This document shows, in pieces, positions 36,124 to 47,032 of a DNA stretch of 64,000 nucleotides. Location: NCBI RefSeq assembly GCF_010093535.1, contig NW_022985181.1, positions 949,324 through 1,013,323 of the forward strand, read 5' to 3'. This stretch comes from Lindgomyces ingoldianus. Its lineage: Eukaryota; Ascomycota; Dothideomycetes; Pleosporales; Lindgomycetaceae. The notes below the pieces were generated by a model. It was not told where the DNA came from. It worked only from the letters and a program-made list of their open reading frames with translations, and did not search any database. Position 1 is the stretch's first letter. Each line of letters opens with the position of its first letter. Made by a program: the position numbers and the translations under genes.

Positions 36124-37305
36124 TCAGAAGTCTGGGTCATCCTTCAAGCCCTCAAAGTCAATAGCCATGTCGAACCACCCCCCTCCCGCATAAGTGCAGT
36201 CGCTAGGTCCGACCTTCCTATATCCACACGCCTCGTAGAATGCTACGAACCGCTCATGGCAAATCAGAGCGACCCTCTTAGCGACTCCGCTATCCCTCAT
36301 ACGCTGCGTAAACCCCTTTAGGAGGACCTTGCCGAGCCCGCGGCCCTGGAAGTCGGGGTGGATGGCTAGTGAATGGAGGCAGATGGTTTGGCCGTCTTCG
36401 TTGTGGCCAGCCGAGGGAGTCATTTGGTACTTTTGGCGCCAGTCCTTGGGGAAGTCCATGGAGGCGTCCGTGACGAGGGGTGCGGCATGTTTGGTTGCGA
36501 TGATGTGGCCGAGAAGGACTTTCTTGCGGTCGGAATCAGAAGAGTCAATGCCAGGGAAGGTTCGTGAGCGGAGGAGTGGGCCGAGAGGTGGTGGTGCGGT
36601 AGCATACGAGGAAGTGAATATTCCGGTGCACAATTCGCCGCAGACGTGCAGTCGGTAGTCGAGCTGGAGGTCGTTAGAACAAGAAAGGTACCAAGCGGAT
36701 TTAGGTCTTGGCGTTGGGGATAGAGGAGCGAGACACGTGAGAATGGCATGAGGAAACTCCCAAATCAGCTAGCCAAAATGGCTAAAGCGCGGAACAGGAA
36801 GCACCGCAGATGGATCACCGGTAATGTGCTGTGCAAATCGGGAAGGCAGCCGTTTGATAAGAGTGGCCGCAGATACTGAAGCAGGGTGACGACAGGATGA
36901 TCAGAGTGACAATGAGTCGGATAAAGCTGATGCCCAATTCCCTAACGTGATACCAATGCAGAAGCAGTATAAAAATACTCAATTGGCATGAAAGCGACGG
37001 GAGACTACAGGCTGCAAAGAATTGCAGAATTTGGAGATGAGGGAATAATTTCTTACCTTCTCTCTAGACGCGGCCTCGTGCGGGTCAAATGCAACATGCT
37101 CGAGCCAGTCACACTCGTCAAGATCTTCTTGATTGAGTAGCAATGAGTATGGGTGCAAGTCCTTCATCTTCTTGAATTTCGGGTCCATCACTTCGGTGGG
37201 GAGAAAGTAAAGTGGAGTCGGATCAGGCGGTCCCGCTTCGGATTCCTTCGACAACGGAGGCATACCCTCAAGGGTAGCTTTTTCCGATTCCAGATCTCGA
37301 GGCAT
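36124..37305 (-). CDS. GNAT-family N-acetyltransferase, AANAT/Paa1-like
   Basis: Exons 37057-37305 and 36124-36663 join in phase 0 across a 393-bp intron to give 262 residues. The N-terminus is acidic and low-complexity, then HPYSLLLNQEDLDECDWLEHVAFDPHEAASREK runs directly into LDYRLHVCGELCTGIF, which is the arylalkylamine N-acetyltransferase pattern. The acetyl-CoA loop is HPDFQGRGLGKVLLKGF, followed by RVALICHERFVAFYEACGY, the usual C-terminal GNAT strand and helix. Yeast Paa1 and animal AANAT acetylate polyamines or arylalkylamines; the substrate here is unknown. No targeting signal is visible. The intron is several times longer than typical for this window, but both its ends match consensus (GTAAGA, CTCCAG) and the join is perfect. 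Confidence 0.88.
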
Positions 37306-38742
37306 CTTGGCGTCGATCGAGCGTTCGTGACGTGTGAGTTCGGTTCAGGGCTGCTGCGTGCACAACGAACAGACGACTCTGGTGGGCACACGCAGCTGTG
37401 CGAATCCGAGATGCGATGATGACTTGGATGGTGGATTGGTCGCCGTTCCTGGCACGAGACACGGGCTGCCCAAAGCCCTCCGGCATCGCTTGGCTTGCCC
37501 GTTTGTAGATCCCCCCGATGGCTAAGGCTGGACCAAGAGCAGGGCCGAGACGATCCGGCTATGCATTGTAGCAAGGCCCGCTCCTCTCCGCTGTCTCCTG
37601 CTGTCCGTAACACATTTGGGCAACGGGCATCGCGGCGGAAGTGGCCAAGTTGTGAGGAAGACGCGGGATGACAGTTAATGGTCACAAAGCTCAGCAGTCA
37701 TGCACTAGGGGCGTCTCCAGCGTCTCCAACACTTGTCCCGTAGCCTGTCGTTTTGGCCTCTTTAAAGCGTCCGCTCGCCAACGGGGAAGCGCCAATGACT
37801 TGCAGGCAGAGTCATTTGGCAATTGACAGACAGCGAGATTGCGTGCCAGATACATAGCCCTTGACTGCAACGAGCAGGCAGCGCGCATCCCGTCATGCTG
37901 TACTCGCCGGCGACCCATGGCAGCGACTGCTAAGTGGCCCAAGGCGGGAACAACGTTGGTGCTTGGTGTCTAGAGCTCTGAAGGGGGAGAGCATACAGCG
38001 GGAGAGGATAGAGGGCATATGGGGAGCTTAGGGGGCTTGAAAATGCTCGATATAGGTAAATATTATCAGAATACTGCCCAACAAAAGCGCGTCTTCAGCG
38101 TCTCTCCTATCCGCATCGGCCATGGAGGAGCCCGCAAATGCCAGCGTCTGCCCCGCTATCGAACCCCCTGCAGGCCTGCAACGCACTCGGGCGGAGGAAC
38201 TGAGAGGCCACACCGCTCACATCCCACCTCCAGCCTTCGCCTGCTTGGCCAGCAAGGCCGTTTCAGTACCCAGACAGTGTCCTACGCCGACGTGCTGCCT
38301 TGAGCCCAACCTCCAGCCCTCCAGCAAGCTTCCTATATTACGCTGGCACTGGCCGCCTCGCGCCGCTCCGCCAGCACACCCACAGCGTAGCACGCACACG
38401 AGCACTCTCCCCCTCCCTCCCGCCATGCCTTCACATGTCGACCCATGATTATTAAACCCACGAAATTTCCATCACCTTCCAGCAAGGCTCCAGGGCAACG
38501 CTGCACCGGTGCGTGAGCGAGAGCGCCGTCCAGTTGCGCCGGCGTGCTCCCTTATAAGCTTCACCGGGCGCACTCAGCACGCTTTGGGGTGAACTTGCAC
38601 CGACACACATCCCAGACAACCGCCGCCGACCACCCAAATCCCCTGGGCACACCGACCTCCACCTCTCTCAGCACAGTGTACCACATTCTCCAGCACCGAT
38701 CCAGACGCACCTGCATACAAGCAAGGAGCACACCCATCCACC
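37306..38742. other. Divergent promoter region between the GNAT gene and DDI1
   Basis: 1.4 kb of GC-rich DNA with long frames in several registers (for example 37188-37685 minus, 38122-38448 plus). Their Pro/Arg/Ser-rich composition and mutual overlap suggest non-coding GC-rich sequence. A CTTATAAG motif occurs near 38,552. Confidence 0.5.
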
Positions 38743-40194
38743 ATGTGAGGCTCCCCCGTCACTTCCCCGAACCCGTTCCTGTGCAACAAGCTAAAACAGA
38801 CGGCTAACCATTGCTCAAATAGGCCACGCGTTACGATATCCATCAACGCGCCCAATGATCCCTCGGACACGGAGCTGCTAACGCTCGACCTGCCGCCGGG
38901 CCTGACGGTGAAGGACCTCAAGGGCTTCGTCGAGGCCGAGACAAACTTCCCAGCACCCGCCCAGCACTTCTTCCTTAACGGTCGGCCCCTCTCCAACGAC
39001 ATCCAGACGCTCGAGGAGGCGGGCATCAAAGATGGCGAGATGCTAGCTGTGCTGATCCGGCGGCGCGGCGACGGGGCGCAAGGGCAGGCAGGACGAGCAT
39101 CTGGAAGTAGGAGCCAGTGGAACCAACAGCAAGACGGACGCCGGCGAGGAGCACCCGACCCAGAGAATGTGCGACTGCACATCTTAGGCGACCCGGCAGC
39201 ACAAGAGCAGCTGCGGCAGCGCAAGCCCGAGATGCTCGCTGCCCTTAGTGACCCGGCCCGCTGGAGAGAGGCATACAACAAAGAGCAGAGACAAGAGGAG
39301 GAGGCCGAGCGCGAGCGTCAGAACCAGATCGCCCTGCTCAACGAAGACCCCTTTAATATCGACGCCCAGCGCAAGATCGAGGAGATCATCCGCCAGGACC
39401 GTGTCATCGAGAACCTGCAGCACGCCTACGAGCACAACCCTGAGGGTAACAAAATCCCCATCCCCTATATAGATTGATAGACTAACACTTTCGCAGTCTT
39501 CGTCCGCGTTCACATGCTCTACATCAATACCGAGGTCAACGGCCATCCGGTCAAGGCCTTTGTTGACTCTGGCGCCCAGGCGACCATCATGTCCCCTTCC
39601 TGTGCTGAGGCGTGTGGCATTATGCGTCTAATCGATACACGCTACTCTGGCATTGCCAAGGGTGTCGGTACCGCCCGAATTCTCGGCCGCGTTCACCACG
39701 CAGAGATCAAGATTGGCGGGGCGGTCATGCCTTGTGCATTCACCGTCATGGAAGGAAAAGACGTTGATCTCCTGTTTGGTCTCGACATGCTCAAGCGCTA
39801 CAAGGCTAAGATCGACCTAGAGAAGAATGCTCTCTGCTTTGCAGGGATTGAGGTCCCTTTCCTACACGAGTCTGAAATTCCAAAATCCGCTGAGGAAGCT
39901 GAGATGAACGAGCCAACCGTTTCTGGACCTAACGGTACTGAAATCGGGACGCGATCCGGCGCTGTGAGACCCGCAGGTGCGACAGCCACTGGCGATTCCA
40001 CCGCCGCTGTGGGGCCGTCCTCATCCCATCCATCAGCTGCCGCAACCCAAGGTCCCGCAGACAATTTCCCACAGGAGGACATTGAGCAGCTTGTCAACCT
40101 AGGCTTCTCACGACAGGACGCAGTCCGGGCGTTGCGGGCCACCAACGGCAACGTCGAGTACGCCGCAGAGCTACTCTTCGCGAACAATAGATAA
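38743..40194 (+). CDS. DDI1: Ddi1, ubiquitin receptor and retroviral-type aspartic protease
   Basis: Exons 38743-38744, 38823-39445 and 39497-40194 (introns 78 and 51 bp) give 440 residues. The first intron splits the start codon as AT|G, so the protein begins MPRVTISINAPND. Domains in order are an N-terminal ubiquitin-like fold (about 1-78), a helical DDI1 domain (about 115-205, GDPAAQEQLRQRKPEMLAAL), a retropepsin-like domain (about 208-330) with the catalytic FVDSGAQ (Asp232) and the second hallmark LLFGLDMLKRYKAKIDL, and a C-terminal UBA domain (about 398-440, DIEQLVNLGFSRQDAVRAL). Ddi1 shuttles ubiquitinated clients to, or cleaves them near, the proteasome in cytosol and nucleus. All parts look intact. 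No other in-frame ATG gives the full ubiquitin-like domain. Confidence 0.95.
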
Positions 40195-42659
40195 ACAAAA
40201 GCAAGCACGCATCTAGAGGTTTCACGAGCCAACCATCATTGACCAAAAAGTAACGGACTCTTCCCACGACCACTCTGCATAGACTTGGCGAATTCGGGCA
40301 CTGCGCATCTCATGCACAATCGGGCCATGGCTTTCCTTGATTGTTTTCCTCCCCAAGATTCCAGGATTTCCCCATTTTCCCCTTTCACCTCTGTTATCAT
40401 GACCTGAAATAGCAATGAACAGCGGCATCTGTATTTTCTTTTCTTCGGGAACTTTGGCCTGAGGATTCGGGATCAATGCTTCTTTTCCACACAGCGCTTG
40501 CAGGTATGGCTGAATCTTTGCTTTCTATCAAGCTTACACCCCTTCACACAATCTCTCCTTTCCTTTTCTTTGTTTTCCTTCATCTGAGGCTATGATTGAC
40601 GGGGCATGACGTTTCATGAACTCACTACATCGTATCGAAAATCGCCGGCTGTGCATTTCAATGCGGACGGAACTTCTCAGCGTGTATTATCTACGAATAA
40701 TGGCGGCGGCAGTATTGCGGCGATTTCTTTCGTTCCTCTCTCTGCTCGAGCACGACAACGACGTGATAACAACTCCCCTTCCTGTCTATCCCACGTCACC
40801 CGAAGTATTTTCTTCACGAAGCGATCTTCGTCCGTAGAATTAGGGAGATCGAAGATGGAAATGCAATCATGAGCCCAACCCAGTCTTTCGGGACACATTT
40901 GCTGCGTGTTGATGTGTGTATCGACGTTTTACGAGGCAGAATGAGATATCATTGGTGAATATCTACCGACTTGCAGCTGCAGGACAGCGGGTTCCATGTC
41001 CATGGTCAACAAGAGTGGTGCTGATGGTCGGCGAAGATAATCTTGAACGTACCCCGAAGGAGTCCCTTGTTAGGTACTTCCGCGGCCTGTGTTACTTTTT
41101 CTTACGCAGGGTGGTGACAACTCATCTCCCTCGCGTAGTATCGGGCACATCTGGGAGGGTGTAGTTGCAACAACATTTCGTCCACCTTTGTAAGTACCAT
41201 GAGGCAGCCCGCAGTGACTGATATGTAACCAAGAAGCAAGATGCAGTAATGCCCATTGCGATGCTTCTTCCCGCCTTTGCAGGCTGCAAGATAGCTTCAC
41301 CCTGGAATCTTAGGCTGTCAATACGAGAGGAAGAGATAAAAACCGGGATGATCAGCAATGCAGCAGACTGAAAGTGGCATGTTACTGCTTGGCTGCTAGA
41401 ATATCCAACGGCCCGCTGTCAGATTGGATTTGAGTGGGGACATTGGGCATGCGAATCCTTCGTGAACGATTATAGCGCTCCGGTTTCTTCTTCGTGTCCG
41501 TCTACGACCCGTGCAGCGTATGGACACGACTCCCAATGTCATCGACTGCTTAGTCCTTCCAGACTAGCATCGGAAGCCGCGCCTCCGACCTGCTTGCTAC
41601 TAGATCAGAAGTACCTATCATACGACAAGTCCATTGTCACAACGCCCTTACTCATTCCCTTCAAAATCACGCAAACACGACATGATTTCTGCATGCTTAC
41701 CAAAATTCACTCATCATGAGAAGCTTATTAATTACTTTCTACTCACGGGGGATGTATACCTTAGTTTCAACATTTAACATGCATCCGAGAAGAACGCAAA
41801 TGTCAAGTTAAGTCCAGCAAACCTTCACCCCTAGCTTTAGCCTCATTCTTCATGCAATCCAATGTCAACATGGATATTTCAACATTTCATCTGTAGATTT
41901 GGAGGTGCATCGCACGAAACCCATGAAAATCACTCCGACCCAACCGAACCAAATTGCAAATACGCAATCACTCCTCACAAAATTATTATTTCTCCTCCCC
42001 AAAAAAATTAGAACCTGGATCGCATAATATCACATCGCGACGCAAATTTGGCCCGAACGCTCGAACGCTCCAGACCTCTGACCTCTGACTTCTGACGTAG
42101 TGGTTCTAGTATCGTACGATTCTTGTCTTCGAGATAAGATCTGAAACCACTGCCCTTTGCATGACTGACAGTGCTGAAATGACAGACAAAGTGCACACAG
42201 AGTCTAGTACATTTAGTGCACATCCAAGTCCGGTACATCTGGAACACATCCAAGTCGGCAGCGTAGAGTCGGCTAATAAGAAAGACGATCCCGACGGGAT
42301 GGACGGCGACTGAATGTAGAAAGGATATCTACTTCAAGATGAGTTTAGAACGAGTTTAGGGTTGCAGGAGGCGTTCAGGGTCCGACAAGTTTCGGATTCG
42401 GGTAGGTCAGTTCAGTTCGCGGGAGGCACCTGGCGGAAGGAGCGTGGAACAAGGATGCCTTCCGATGGATGGCTGATGGTCCGCCCTTACCTCCCGAACC
42501 AAGGTGGCGGTGGTCTAGATTCAGCCTTCTCTATTACCCCACCCTGTGAGAAAATGTTGGAGGTCTGGGTGCTTAGTTTTTGGTATTTAATCGGAAGTAT
42601 GGTGTCTTGTGGAAATGGGAGAGAGATAGACGCATATATTGCAGGGATATATCAGTAGA
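40195..42659. other. Convergent intergenic region between DDI1 and RRP8
   Basis: About 2.5 kb. Short frames only (up to about 98 codons), none with a motif. A small repeat of the CTCTGAC type lies near 42,074-42,097. Confidence 0.5.
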
Positions 42660-44318
42660 TTATCTGATTTTATACAAGCATGGCTTAAGGACCATTCCGT
42701 CCTTCGCGTCGTCCTCATTGTCCTCTTCAGACACGGTTGTGAATTTCTTGCCCTTCATGCCCATCTTCAACCCATTTTCAACCCTCTCTATTCTGACATT
42801 CTTCCCTTTCACCGGGTTTGTGCCCTTGATGAACTGCATCTTGACGAACATCTTGTTGCTGAGATCGATAGCTGCATTAGGTTCTCCGTCCAACATAAAT
42901 CCTCGTTTGCGAAGTGCTTCAACGAAGGCACTAACATCCGTCCCCTCTTTCCCTTGTGCCCCATCCACGTGCTCTGCAAGCTCGGCTTCATCGTCACTAC
43001 CTTGAACGCCTTCTTTAGCAACCTCTTCCTCCTTCTTTTTCTTGCCTTTAACTTTCTTGTCCTTTTTTTGCAGCGAACCTACGGAATTTATCGGAGGTTT
43101 TCCAGATCTTGTCACGCGGCCGAAACGTGATTTGATCTCAGCTACCCATAGCTCGCCTTTCCAGCGAAGGATACGATATGCTTCGTCTATGAAGTCGAGC
43201 CAGTTGGTTCCCATAAGCGCGAGGCAAAATATTGCTACATCAATTGAGGAGTCGGGGAGTGGTAGTGCAGAAATGTCTGCGATTGTAACGAGTGAGGCGT
43301 TGGGGCCAGATGGCTTGGAGAGGTCGAAGGAATGGACGGTAAGACGGAGGGATTGGAGGTTAGGTTGTAAACGCTGTGCGAGAGATGCGGTACCGCAACC
43401 TAGATCTGCTATTGTGCAGTTGCCTTTGAAGTCTCGGGGAAGCGGTTTTGGCCCCGCAGTTCTCTGGCCATTGTCTGCGGAATAGGCTTGTTGTCTCGCC
43501 CGCTTATCATTCTTGAACTTCTTGTCCCGCGCTTTGCCACGTGTCCGGATCATAGGTCCATAACCGTCTACGGGATTCTCGGGCCAGACTTCGACTTGCT
43601 GAGCAAAGCCACGGTGGTAGTCTTCAAACATCTCCGGGTTCTCGGCAAATATAGAGAGAGAGGCTTGAGAGGGTTTAGTGTAGAGTGATTCGTTAAGGTG
43701 GCGGAAACGTGCGCTTGCGAGTTTTGCGCGCATGGATTGTTGGAGGGGGGTGAGGGTTTTGGTTGGGAGCAATGAGGGTTGTGCTACAGGCGCAGCTGTC
43801 TTTTGCGTGGCCATAGATCGACCAATGTCTTGAAGTGAAACATCGGATATCAAAGAATCAGTTGAGGGTTTCTTGTCTTTCTTCCGCTTCTTCTTCTCAA
43901 GCCTTGACTCCGCTTTGTGATCTGTAACAACCTTCTCCATTCCTAAATCTTGAACAACAGCCTCCACATTCTCCTGATCATTGTACTCATTGCCGCATCC
44001 GGTCACTTCGCTATTTGCCTTCTCTCCCTGCCTTGTATCGCCTTTCCTTTTCCGCTTCTTACTGACCTTTTGCGCGTTCGCACCAGTCCCCTTGTCAACC
44101 ACATTTCCATTAGTTTCCTTGCTCTCCAACTCCTTAACCTGCCATTTTCTAGTATCTGCAGTTCCATCAAAGTATGCCCCGATGTTCTCCTCATTGACTG
44201 GCATTTCCTTGGTGTTCCGCTTCCGCTTCTTGCCCTTCTTGCCCTCTGGGGCTGGTTTCGCGGTCTCGGTTTGGGTGGCTAAAGGTGCGGAGACGTTCCA
44301 TCCTGGCACTGCAAACAT
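42660..44318 (-). CDS. RRP8: Rrp8, 25S rRNA m1A645 methyltransferase
   Basis: Single exon, 552 residues from ATG 44318; the frame is open to a further ATG at 44456 (598 residues). The start at 44318 is preferred because fungal Rrp8 proteins typically begin MFAVPGW-like. A long Lys/Arg-rich N-terminus with KKRKR-type clusters fits nucleolar targeting. LTPLQQSMRAKLASARFRHLNE and the YHRGFAQQVEVWPENPVD block precede the SAM-binding Rossmann domain, with motif I IADLGCGTASLAQRL, SFDLSKPSG, LPLPDSSIDVAIFCLALMGTN and AYRILRWKGELWVAEIKSRF. A Lys-rich insertion then separates the final strand (FVKMQFIKG). It methylates 25S rRNA N1-A645 during 60S assembly. Yeast Rrp8 is shorter, about 390 residues; the extra length is low-complexity. 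Confidence 0.93.
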   Translation of the reverse strand: MFAVPGWNVSAPLATQTETAKPAPEGKKGKKRKRNTKEMPVNEENIGAYFDGTADTRKWQVKELESKETNGNVVDKGTGANAQKVSKKRKRKGDTRQGEKANSEVTGCGNEYNDQENVEAVVQDLGMEKVVTDHKAESRLEKKKRKKDKKPSTDSLISDVSLQDIGRSMATQKTAAPVAQPSLLPTKTLTPLQQSMRAKLASARFRHLNESLYTKPSQASLSIFAENPEMFEDYHRGFAQQVEVWPENPVDGYGPMIRTRGKARDKKFKNDKRARQQAYSADNGQRTAGPKPLPRDFKGNCTIADLGCGTASLAQRLQPNLQSLRLTVHSFDLSKPSGPNASLVTIADISALPLPDSSIDVAIFCLALMGTNWLDFIDEAYRILRWKGELWVAEIKSRFGRVTRSGKPPINSVGSLQKKDKKVKGKKKKEEEVAKEGVQGSDDEAELAEHVDGAQGKEGTDVSAFVEALRKRGFMLDGEPNAAIDLSNKMFVKMQFIKGTNPVKGKNVRIERVENGLKMGMKGKKFTTVSEEDNEDDAKDGMVLKPCLYKIR

Positions 44319-44815
44319 TGCGGAATGAACTTCCCTTACACCAAGGGGTAAGGTGGGGGGATTCGTGGGTGCAATAGGGCAGAGACTGGGAGGTTTAGTG
44401 TTCCGTTTGAATTTTTGGTCGGTGCGGGAAAACGTTTTGCCGACCTCAGAAAACATGTGTTAGCATAGAAGTTATTCCAACCGGTGAACTTTCCACCTCA
44501 GCAATTGATAATCATCCCAACATCAATGCTATAATGACTTTATTTGAATTCCGACGATCTCGTCTATATATGGCCTTCTAATAAAGTTATCATGCACAAA
44601 TGTAGAGAACAGGGCTTCAGTTCGATTTAATGCCCAAACTCGGCTGCCCTGGTTGCTTCTAGAAATGGTATTGATACAGTGGGGGGAGGCGGCTTCTTCT
44701 TGGTTGAAAGAATTGTTGGAATTACCTAACAGATACTTTAGGCTTGGAGCAACATATCAAGGAGTTTCTACCAATCTCCTTACTCCCCTCTCCCTAATGT
44801 CTTACGGGTAGTACT

Positions 44816-45830
44816 AAACCGCTTCCTTCAAGAGTGGTGCAATCGACCTTTGGAGTGGTAAGCCACGCACTCGGAGTTCCACTTCTAAATGGCGCCACTG
44901 CTACGCTCTCTGGCATTTCAACGATATAGAACTCCCTCCTTGAAGGCTGCATGCTTGAAGGGTTAATCTCCATGCGAAATGCTCAGGATAATTCACCAAA
45001 GCACAGTTGCAGGATTTGAGAAGCCATGGATGATAGAGAATAATGAGAGAAGTACAACTACACAGATGTTTGTATCCCATTTCTTCCCGTTGATATCCGC
45101 ATATCGCATGCAAATATCGGTCAATCTTGTCTGGATGACATTGAACTCATATTTGATAAGGTCCATCGCTCCCGTAGAGCCGGAATATCTGCCCCTAGTA
45201 GGGGTTAAAACCCACACACGTTTTTATCTAACCATATAGCTATGTCAACTCGCAATTTCGCCGCCAAATCCTCTTCCCAGCAACCTTCACCACCGTAGTC
45301 CAGCTATTCATCTCCATCCTGCCGAATTTCTCAATCTTGAGACCAGCTCTCCTCTCCTGGTCCTTCTCTTCCCATATCCATCTATTGTGCGCCATGCGTC
45401 TCTGTTCAGCAAGCCTCCAGACTAAAGCGCTTGCTTTCGCAGGCCCGTTGCCGGTCTCTTGGTTGTGGTAGTCGGTGATATGTCCCTTGTGGATGGTGTA
45501 TTCGACGACGAGGTATTTACGAATAGCTGTAGACGCCGTGGTAGATCTGTGGAGATCAAGGAAATCTTATCTACCTATTTACTAGAACACTACAAGCAGC
45601 ATCAAATCCCACTAACCCGTGCTCAGATGACAAGGGGCTTGTACAACCCCTTGATGCACGTATACGGTCCACCCATATCTCATATCCCAGGACTAAAGGA
45701 CGGAGAGAATATACTACCAAATGACACTCGCTCGCTTTATGCATTTCCTCTATTTCCTTTATCAAATTCTCCCTTTCCCTCGCCTGTATCCCCTTTTTCA
45801 CAGCCTCCGCCATTACAGTCTTAAATTCGT
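44816..45830 (-). pseudogene. Decayed or mis-spliced gene of unknown function
   Basis: Three minus-strand stretches look strongly coding, but I cannot join them into one clean model. At 45,527-45,240 a frame reads RKYLVVEYTIHKGHITDYHN and continues through RMAHNRWIWEEKDQERRAG and WTTVVKVAGKRIWRR before a stop. At 45,217-44,993, in another register, comes MDLIKYEFNVIQTRLTDICM followed by a hydrophobic VVVLLSLFSIIHGF. At about 44,970-44,816 comes MEINPSSMQPSRREFYIVEM with a further 40 residues to a TAG. A charged coiled-coil-like stretch (ARERENLIKEIEEMHKASEC) lies upstream at 45,813-45,715. No consensus introns bridge the frame changes, so one or more frameshifts or stops are likely. Family not recognised. 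Confidence 0.45.
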
Positions 45831-47032
45831 CTCAGCGCACTCCTTACCTTTGTTGATGGTAGCCTTTATCTTTTCGTTATTGACCTCAGTCTTACTTAGT
45901 TTCGGTCCGTCATCCCAAGTCTTAATGTGGTCTTTTGGCCTTTCATTCACTTCTTAGAGAACGACTTAGCTCTCTTTAGAGAGATTGTCGCCATGGACTA
46001 CGAGATTGTATGTGTATGTTATGATTACGTAGGGCCTATTAGGTGAGGAAGTCATGATGGATTCGGATGGAGGCCGCGTTGCAGACTTATACCTAGAGTA
46101 TGGATCACATGGCTGCTTGCAGGAGGTCAGCAAGCGGCAGAAGGCGGCTCAGCCACCTCCTTCATTGCTCAAGGGAACGAATCGAAATTGTGGCATGTGC
46201 TAGATGATCGCGAATACAGGCCTGGAGCTCTGTAGCGCATTATAGATCTCTGAGCTAACAGTATTTACAATACCGAAGGGATGTTAAGAGACGTTTATAT
46301 TATACCTTCTTAAGAGAACGCTTTAACGCGGTCTTCAACAATCCCACAGATATATCCGGTGGTTCTCAGTGGTTTCCTGCCGACCCTACTACCTCTGCAG
46401 TCACCAATGGGATATGTGGCACGTAGAACATGTAAAAACTCGCCTGTTTCTTAGCTAACGGAGAGGACCTAGCAAATAACCGAGAGACCTATGGTTTCCT
46501 CACAGCGATAGCAGCAGGTTCTAGACGCTGTACCTGGCCCCGCACATACCTATCCAAGCTATTGAAGCTGCTCGAGAGTTTCTCATCGAGACATTTAAGC
46601 GGAATCGGCAAAGCCCACAGGGTTCATAAGAAAATTCACATATATGGTTGACAGGCTACAAATAGGGGTGTCCAAAACCTTCAAGCGAGCAAGTCCCTTG
46701 CCTTGCTTCTTATTCACAGTTGGCACTACACAAGAGGCTCATCAGAAACTAGACCCAAACCCTTATTCTACATGTCCTTGTCTGCCTCTTCCTCCTCAAT
46801 CTGAACTTCCGCAAATGGGATTCTAATCACTCCGGGCGCGAGAGGTCGGCGATATTCGTGAATCTAGATGAAATATCCTCACTTATGATAGTTGATAACC
46901 TTGTCAGCAAGAATTTAGGTAACATTATTGTAGAACTCCCATGAGTAGTCTCTTTATGATAACTTTGTGTTAGTGCGTAGGATGGGTGCTAGTATGGGAA
47001 GGTATGGGTGATCAGGATTGCGAGAGCGAGGA
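45831..47032. other. Region with possible coding relics, unassigned
   Basis: Between 45,960 and 46,640 fragments on both strands read briefly like protein but are broken by stops within 30-50 codons. They may be upstream parts of the decayed gene at 44.8-45.8 kb or an unrelated relic. I do not assign them. Confidence 0.35.

Noticed and set aside
37188..37685. 165-codon minus-strand open frame overlapping the GNAT first exon
   Set aside because: It runs in another frame over a well-supported exon and is Cys/Arg/Ser/His-rich, as expected from a frame shadow in GC-rich DNA.
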